From Sporobacter termitidis DSM 10068 (GTDB lineage: Bacteria; Bacillota; Clostridia; Oscillospirales; Oscillospiraceae), in contig NZ_FQXV01000003.1 of assembly GCF_900130065.1 (NCBI RefSeq), positions 248,001 to 312,000 on the forward strand: a stretch of 64,000 bases of DNA. Direction: 5' to 3'. Below, piece after piece: positions 59,142 through 64,000 of the stretch; position 1 is the first letter of the stretch, and every line of letters begins with the position of its first letter. The notes under the pieces were generated by a model. That model made no database searches. It was not told the origin of the DNA and was given only the letters and a program-made list of their open reading frames with translations. A program made the translations under genes and the position numbers.

Positions 59142-60790
59142 AAAATCGGATATCTGTTATAACGCGGCTGACCGCGCTGATCGGACGGCTGCTGCCGGCA
59201 CTCCTGCTCAACGTGGGGCTGGGGGTTCTCGGTTATTTGAGCGCTTCCTTCCTGCTCATCCTGGCCGCGCGCGCCCTGCTTGGGGTTATCGGCGCCGGGC
59301 TTCAGGCATCCGCTCCCCTGTTGCTTGCGGCCATATTTCTTTGCGCGCTTTTGCGGGGTGTATTGCGATATTTTGAGCAGCTTGCCGGCCACTATATGGC
59401 CTTTAAGCTGCTGGCCGTATTGCGCGACAGGGTATTTTCCGCGCTCAGGCGGCTGGCGCCCGCAAAGCTTGAGCAGAAGGACCGGGGCGAGATGATTTCC
59501 GTCATCACGAGCGATATCGAGCTTTTGGAGGTTTTTTACGCGCACACCGTGGGCCCCGTGGCCATCGCGCTGCTGGCGTCCGTCCTCATGGCGGTTTTTA
59601 TCGGCGCGCAGCATATCGTTCTGGGTTGCGTCGCGGTGTTGGCTTACCTGTCCGTGGGGGTCCTGATCCCCGTGCTCAATTCCCGCGCGGGAAAAGCGCA
59701 GGCTGCGGCGTATCGGGAAAGCTTTGGCGCGGCGAACAGTTTCTTAATCGAAAGCTTGTACGGCCTGTCGGAAACGCTGCGCTTCGGCCGCGGCGAGGAC
59801 CGGGAACGGGGCATGGAACGCATCACCAACGAAATGGACGACAGCCAGGCGCGCCTCAAGCGCCTCGAAGGGCTGACCTCGGCCGCCGCCGACGCGCTGG
59901 TACTGTTCTTCTCAGGGGCGGTCCTCTGCGCCGGGCTATGGCTGATGCGGGATGGCCGGATGGATTTCGCGCAGGTGCTGACGGCAACCGTGGCAATGAC
60001 GAGCTCCTTCGGTCCCGTCGCCGCGCTTTCCAGCCTGTCGAACAATCTGCCCAACACCATGGCCGCCGGAGAGCGGGTCCTCGACCTGCTTTCTGAAGAA
60101 CCGGAAACGCCGGAGGTCACGGTGGGCGCTGCGGTACGATTTTCCGGGGCCGCTTGCAGGAATGTCGGGTTTGCCTATGATAAAGAGGACATCCTCCGGA
60201 ACATCAGCCTGGTGGTCCCGGAACATGGGATCACCGGAATCTGCGGCAAAAGCGGCTCCGGAAAATCCACGCTCTTGAAGCTCCTGATGCGCTTTTGGGA
60301 CGCGGACTCCGGACAGGTCCGCATATCCGGCGAAGACATCCGGGGGATCAATACCGAGTGCCTTCGCCGGATAGAGAGCTATGTCACGCAGGAGACCTTT
60401 TTGTTCGAGGGGACGCTTCTGGACAATATCCGCCTGGCCAAACCGGAAGCCACCCTGGCGGAGGTGGAGCAGGCGGCGCAGGATGCCGGAATCCATGCGT
60501 TTATTCTGTCCCTGCCAAGAGGCTACGAGACGCGGCTGCATGAGCTGGGAGACGGCATTTCCGCGGGAGAAAAACAGCGCATCGGGCTTGCCCGCGCGCT
60601 GCTGCACGGGTCGCCCTTTTTGCTCCTTGACGAGCCCACCAGCAATTTAGACGGTCTGAACGAGGCTATTATCATAAAATCTCTCAGAACGGCCGCCCGG
60701 ACGAAAAGCATTATTCTGGTATCGCATCGGACATCCACGATGCGTGCCGCCGATTCGGTTTATTACATGGACGCGGGACGAATGAGCTGA
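59135..60790 (+). CDS. CydC-like ABC transporter half
   Basis: A 551-residue partner: TM part with the CydC-type KLLAVLRDRVFSALRRLAP, then Walker A GKSGSGKST (about 369), Q-loop YVTQETFLFEG, signature GISAGEKQRIGLARAL (LSGGE reads ISAGE), Walker B FLLLDEPTSNLD, and VSHRTSTM. Half-transporter pair with the preceding gene. No cytochrome bd genes (cydAB) are in the window, so the role in oxidase assembly cannot be confirmed. Confidence 0.86.
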   Translation: MLKNRISVITRLTALIGRLLPALLLNVGLGVLGYLSASFLLILAARALLGVIGAGLQASAPLLLAAIFLCALLRGVLRYFEQLAGHYMAFKLLAVLRDRVFSALRRLAPAKLEQKDRGEMISVITSDIELLEVFYAHTVGPVAIALLASVLMAVFIGAQHIVLGCVAVLAYLSVGVLIPVLNSRAGKAQAAAYRESFGAANSFLIESLYGLSETLRFGRGEDRERGMERITNEMDDSQARLKRLEGLTSAAADALVLFFSGAVLCAGLWLMRDGRMDFAQVLTATVAMTSSFGPVAALSSLSNNLPNTMAAGERVLDLLSEEPETPEVTVGAAVRFSGAACRNVGFAYDKEDILRNISLVVPEHGITGICGKSGSGKSTLLKLLMRFWDADSGQVRISGEDIRGINTECLRRIESYVTQETFLFEGTLLDNIRLAKPEATLAEVEQAAQDAGIHAFILSLPRGYETRLHELGDGISAGEKQRIGLARALLHGSPFLLLDEPTSNLDGLNEAIIIKSLRTAARTKSIILVSHRTSTMRAADSVYYMDAGRMS

Positions 60791-60827
60791 GCGGTACGCG
60801 GCATGAACACTCAAGGGTGAGGTGAAA

Positions 60828-61643
60828 ATGAATCTTACGCCGAAACAGCTGCAATATCTCTTTTACATCGATCACTTTAAAAACAGCGGCAGGCTCATAT
60901 CCGACCTGGCCGAACAGCTTGGCGTGACCAAGGGCGCGGTATCCCAGGTGCTTGATATTCATGAAAAGCACGGTCTGATCCGCCGCCGTGCGGACGGCCG
61001 CGTTGTTCTTACTGCCGAGGCGGAGCAGGCCATCGCGGAGCTGAAGGAGAAACACCGGTTTATTTGCCCCTTTTTCCGCACAATGCCGAATCTGGACGAC
61101 GCGCTGGCTGTCAAATGCGCGCTGCAATATGTATGCTGGATGCCGCGGGAGAGCGTGGACGGCCTCGTGCAAAACCTTGCCGAGCGGGAACGGTTCAATT
61201 GTCTGCGCTGGGATATGGAGGAGAAAGCTCCGGATATGGACTTCCCATTTCCCGACGGAAGCTATCAGGTTCCATTCGACGTGTACAGGGCGGACAGCAA
61301 TGTCCTCTCCATGGGTGACAAGGGCTTCGTCAAGCCGGCCAGAATGGACGTGATGGACGGCAGGGGCACGATCACGCTCAAATCCAAGGAGATTCGCTAC
61401 AGGAGCGGGCCGGAAAAATACTTCCGCGGGAAATTGACCCGGCTCAGCTGCCTGTGCGGCAGCGATTTTGTCCAGATCAGGTCAAAAAACAGCGAATATA
61501 CCATACCACTTCACTACATCCGGAAGCTGAGCCTGACGCCGGGCGGCACACTCTGCGCCACGCTCCGGATCAAGGCTGAGGCCAGCAGATGTGTCTCCAA
61601 CATGCCCATAAGCGAAGCGGACATCATGTTCAGGTTTGTGTAA
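60828..61643 (+). CDS. DtxR-family-like regulator with unusual C-terminal domain (second copy)
   Basis: A 271-residue paralogue of the regulator at 55.9 kb, 37 bp after the CydC-like gene and probably in its operon. Winged helix: LTPKQLQYLFYI, ISDLAEQLGVTKGAVSQVLD, KHGLIRR. A His is kept in KEKHRFI, but the DVEGIEHH region reads AVKCALQYVCW, offering two Cys. The C-terminal module shares LSMGDKGFVKPAR and related patches with the first copy. ATG 60828 with GGGTGAGG upstream; a GTG at 60822 overlaps it. Confidence 0.78.
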   Translation: MNLTPKQLQYLFYIDHFKNSGRLISDLAEQLGVTKGAVSQVLDIHEKHGLIRRRADGRVVLTAEAEQAIAELKEKHRFICPFFRTMPNLDDALAVKCALQYVCWMPRESVDGLVQNLAERERFNCLRWDMEEKAPDMDFPFPDGSYQVPFDVYRADSNVLSMGDKGFVKPARMDVMDGRGTITLKSKEIRYRSGPEKYFRGKLTRLSCLCGSDFVQIRSKNSEYTIPLHYIRKLSLTPGGTLCATLRIKAEASRCVSNMPISEADIMFRFV

Positions 61644-62086
61644 TCCGCCGATTTTTATTTTTCCTTTCAGCGGCATGTTTAGTTACCTAAACCTTGGGTT
61701 TGAACAAGCCTGTCCCGGAACCCAGGAAAATACAGGAAAAACGAAGCGATTGATATCCACGGCTGTGGAAATGTGCCGATTTGCCATAAAAATGCCGTGA
61801 TTTTAGCCTTGTTGACAACAAAAAACACCTCTGCTATATTGGAGTCATGGTCCAGGCATCAGAGGCGGAGATTGATGCGGCGGCTGATTTTTTAGCCTCC
61901 ATTGTTAGAGTGTTCTAACTTTCTGAAAACAGTCCTCACCTCAGGACCTGACTGCTCCGGAGCGGAAGATGCGCCGTACATATCAACCATCAGCTCTGCA
62001 TGCCATCATGACGCGGCGAAACACCGTTTTCGCCTACACGCAGGGCTGGCTCCCGCCGGCCCGACTTTAGAAAAGGAGTATCTCAA
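61644..62086 (+). other. Non-coding leader of the secreted-protein genes
   Basis: Apart from the promoter and operator F, it holds a 23-codon ATG frame (61848-61919 region, beginning MVQASEAEID) whose stop lies in operator F, and no other gene-like frame. Confidence 0.4.
61812..61919 (+). promoter_or_regulatory. Promoter and iron-box-like operator F
   Basis: TTGACA (61812-61817), 17 bp, TATATT (61835-61840): a strong promoter. GTTAGAGTGTTCTAAC (61904-61919) lies ~65 bp downstream of the -10, 168 bp before the secreted-protein gene. The leader resembles that upstream of the DUF454-CydD operon. Confidence 0.65.
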
Positions 62087-62509
62087 ATGATAAGAACAAA
62101 AACAAGATCCATCAGCAAAGTGGCCGCGATTTTTATGTGTGTCGCCATGTTGTTCTCCGTTATGGCGATCTCCGCCAGCGCGCTGGACGCGGGAACGACG
62201 TATACCCCGGTCTTAACGACCGGCGCGCCCCACCCGATCGATATTTTTGCCGGTGACGCCGTTGTGGATCCGGACGACGTGGTCACGATCGAGCTGCAGC
62301 CCATGTCCGTCGGCACTGTGACCGGCGAGGTGGTCGGCGCCGTCAGCAACACTTCGGGCTATACCGCGGTGGTCAGCGGCGGTTATCTGATTGTCACCAG
62401 CCCTGCGGGCATCGCGGCGGAGGCTTTCTCGGCCAGCATCACCTTCACGATCGCGCTCAGCAGCGGCGCCCATATGCCCGCCACAGGCGTGCTGACCCTT
62501 GCGTCGTAA
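62087..62509 (+). CDS. Small secreted protein of unknown function
   Basis: A 140-residue protein with a clear signal peptide (MIRTKTRSISKVAAIFM..., cleavage likely after ISASA about residue 31). The mature part of ~105 residues is rich in Thr, Val, Ala and Gly, beta-rich, with no Cys and no domain I recognise. ATG after AAAGGAGTATCTCAA. It follows operator F and precedes the larger surface protein, so both may respond to metal. Confidence 0.65.
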   Translation: MIRTKTRSISKVAAIFMCVAMLFSVMAISASALDAGTTYTPVLTTGAPHPIDIFAGDAVVDPDDVVTIELQPMSVGTVTGEVVGAVSNTSGYTAVVSGGYLIVTSPAGIAAEAFSASITFTIALSSGAHMPATGVLTLAS

Positions 62510-62536
62510 GAATCACGGTAAATAACCTCGTCAAAC

Positions 62537-62575
62537 AGCGAGGGGGGCGGCAAAATATATTGCCGCCCCCCGCCT
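62537..62575. terminator. G/C-rich hairpin after the small secreted-protein gene
   Basis: GGGGGGCGGCAA and TTGCCGCCCCCC form a strong stem with an A/T-rich loop. No T tract follows, so it may only weaken read-through into the next gene. Confidence 0.6.
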
Positions 62576-62620
62576 CTTGCAGGGTTGATTATCTATAGTC
62601 AAGTATTAAGGAGAAAAATT

Positions 62621-64000
62621 ATGCACATAAAACGGTTTATTTCATGGACGCTCGTCCTTGTGCTGCTACTGGGCGCGGTTCCGGCCTACGCGGCGGAGGG
62701 CGGGATAAGCCCGCTGTCCCTGTCGGTGTCCGATCCCGCAGGCGGCGGACCGTACACCGTGGGCCGGGAGGTCACGGTGAGCGTCAGCGCGCCGGAGGGC
62801 GCCGAGCTCTATTACACCACGGACGGCGCCGCCCCGACCGAAGAGTCTCCGGCCGTATCGGGCTGTGCCATCAACGTCTCCGCCGGGGAGCCGGGGACCG
62901 TCACCGTTAAGGTACTGGCGGCAGTCCCGTCGGTTGACGATGGGCAGGCCGAGGCGCGGGCCTACATCGCGTCCATAGACCTGCCGTTCGAGGCGCCCGC
63001 CCCGGAGGACGACGCCGGGCAGCCGGGGGAAGAAGCCCCGCCCGCCGAGCCGCAGGCCCAGCTGCTCCAGCCGCTGGGCCCGGAAACCGCGCCGGCTCTT
63101 TCGCTGGACGCGGTGCAAAGCGTCTGCGGGCTGGGTGACACGGCCAGCGTAACGGTCACCGCCACCGAAGGCGCGGCGGTGTATTACACCGTTGACGGAA
63201 GCGACCCGACGAAAGACAGCACGAAGTGCGAAAGCGGCGCCATCCCCGTCACGGCGCCCGATGCGGCGGACGGCGGCGCGGTGACGGTTAAGGCCGTCGC
63301 GATTTCGGGCGAGGGCGACGCCGTGTCGGCCATCGCGTCCAAAACCGTTTCCTTTTACCGCACGGCGGAGGTGCCGGATACATCTGCCTTCTCTCTGGCT
63401 GTGGGCGTAAATACATATTATTTTGAGAATCCCCAAGCGGCCTTTAACGCGGTGAGTGACACGAACCTTTCCGGCGACATGACGCTGAAGGTTTTAAAAG
63501 ATACCGAGTATACCTATGAGGTAAATTCAGGCAGCAGCGCACATCTCTTTTTCAGTGGGACCGGCGGCGCCGTGACGCTTGATTTAAACAAGCGAACACT
63601 GACGATGATTGGAAACCGCACAGGGGGTGCCGTCTCCGTCAGATTTGCGGCACCATCCGTCAACATTATAGACAGCCAGGCCACCGGAAGCGCAACGGCG
63701 GGCACGCTGGATGCCGGCTTGCTGGATGTACGGAACGGAATACTCTCCGCCACTGCAACCGATGGCATTCAACAGTTCACTATTCAAGATGTCAATTTGA
63801 AGCTCTCGGGAGAAAAGGTAACCAACGCTGTCTCCTCAAATATAGAAACCGAGATTGACAACGCGGTGATTGAGCGAGACAACGCGGGAACAAGTACGAG
63901 CAATACCGCTGTGGTCTCCCTCACCTCAAGCAGTAATATTTATTCGATTTCTGACAGCGTGCTCCAAAACAACGGCGGAATGGGCGTCTCCATGTCCGGT
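62621..64000 (+). CDS. Large secreted surface protein (3' end outside window)
   Basis: An open frame of at least 460 codons running off the window. Signal peptide cleaved after AYA (about residue 24). Two copies of a chitobiase/hexosaminidase-C-type Ig-like domain are marked by YYTTDGAAPT (about 63) and YYTVDGSDPT (about 187), separated by a Pro/Glu/Ala-rich linker. After ~270 the sequence becomes Ser/Thr/Asn/Gly-rich with beta-helix-like periodicity (DLNKRTLTMIGNRTGGAV, VNIIDSQATGS, ENSVLQNNGG-like). It is probably an adhesin or polysaccharide-binding protein; the anchor would lie beyond the window. ATG after AAGGAGAAAAATT. Confidence 0.75.
   Translation, partial: MHIKRFISWTLVLVLLLGAVPAYAAEGGISPLSLSVSDPAGGGPYTVGREVTVSVSAPEGAELYYTTDGAAPTEESPAVSGCAINVSAGEPGTVTVKVLAAVPSVDDGQAEARAYIASIDLPFEAPAPEDDAGQPGEEAPPAEPQAQLLQPLGPETAPALSLDAVQSVCGLGDTASVTVTATEGAAVYYTVDGSDPTKDSTKCESGAIPVTAPDAADGGAVTVKAVAISGEGDAVSAIASKTVSFYRTAEVPDTSAFSLAVGVNTYYFENPQAAFNAVSDTNLSGDMTLKVLKDTEYTYEVNSGSSAHLFFSGTGGAVTLDLNKRTLTMIGNRTGGAVSVRFAAPSVNIIDSQATGSATAGTLDAGLLDVRNGILSATATDGIQQFTIQDVNLKLSGEKVTNAVSSNIETEIDNAVIERDNAGTSTSNTAVVSLTSSSNIYSISDSVLQNNGGMGVSMSG

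Noticed and set aside
1-64000. CRISPR array, prophage, insertion sequence or replication origin
   Set aside because: No regular spaced repeats, transposase, integrase, phage structural genes or DnaA-box cluster were seen on either strand.

Overview
The window looks like a chromosomal segment of an anaerobic, low-endospore-evidence member of the Bacillota, most likely class Clostridia and possibly near Oscillospirales. This rests on strong GGAGG-type ribosome binding sites, frequent GTG and TTG starts, a SufCBDSU iron-sulfur operon with SufU, many DtxR-, TetR- and MarR-type regulators, and lipoprotein-type binding proteins. Most genes are GC-rich; a few stretches (about 6.2-7.2, 24.8-28, 31.5-32.2 and 46.1-49.4 kb) are visibly richer in A/T. 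The taxonomic placement is inference, because no rRNA or other marker gene is present.

Layout. 0-2.4 kb: the tail of a hydantoinase/oxoprolinase-type protein, an SDR oxidoreductase and a divergent TetR. 2.5-6.1 kb: a heterodimeric IrtAB-like ABC transporter behind an iron-box-like operator. 6.2-7.2 kb: an alpha/beta hydrolase. 7.3-12.8 kb: a MarR regulator with four C-terminal cysteines heading sufCBDSU. 12.8-19.3 kb: a long structured leader, then a NikABCDE/Opp-type transporter with a methyltransferase. 19.4-24.5 kb: a biotin-dependent carboxylase (carboxylase, carrier, carboxyltransferase) with a cysteine hydrolase and a divergent FadR/GntR regulator on a perfect palindrome. 24.8-27.8 kb: a PAP2 phosphatase, a CrtO-like acyltransferase fused to a GT28 glycosyltransferase, and a TetR. 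28.2-37.3 kb: a DctP-like solute receptor, a NarL-type two-component system and a ribose-type sugar ABC transporter. 37.5-46 kb: a COG0523 GTPase, a TetR and an ECF transporter fused in one operon with a second IrtAB-like pair. 46-50.3 kb: an LmrAB-like TetR/MFS pair, a zinc-ribbon protein, a BglII-like protein without its full active site, adenylate kinase and tRNA-Val. 50.4-55.6 kb: an ABC-F protein, an iron-sulfur flavoprotein-like reductase, a VanY-type peptidase, a zinc-ribbon membrane protein and a QueG-like ferredoxin protein. 55.7-64 kb: two unusual DtxR-like regulators flanking a DUF454-CydD/CydC transporter, then two secreted proteins, the last running off the window.

How it fits together. 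The strongest thread is six near-identical 16-bp sites, GTTAGNNNNNNCTAAC, all with the right half TCTAAC. They lie in front of each ABC-exporter operon (2.5, 39.6 and 57 kb), the first DtxR-like gene (55.9 kb, and again at its 3' end), and the secreted-protein genes at 62 kb. They resemble DtxR/IdeR iron boxes, so much of this window may be one metal- or heme-responsive regulon read by the two local DtxR-like proteins. A second thread is an 18-bp palindrome found in front of both the sensor kinase gene and the sugar-transporter operon, at almost the same distance from a -10 element. It gives a likely target site for the NarL-type response regulator. No insertion sequence, phage module, CRISPR array or rRNA was seen.
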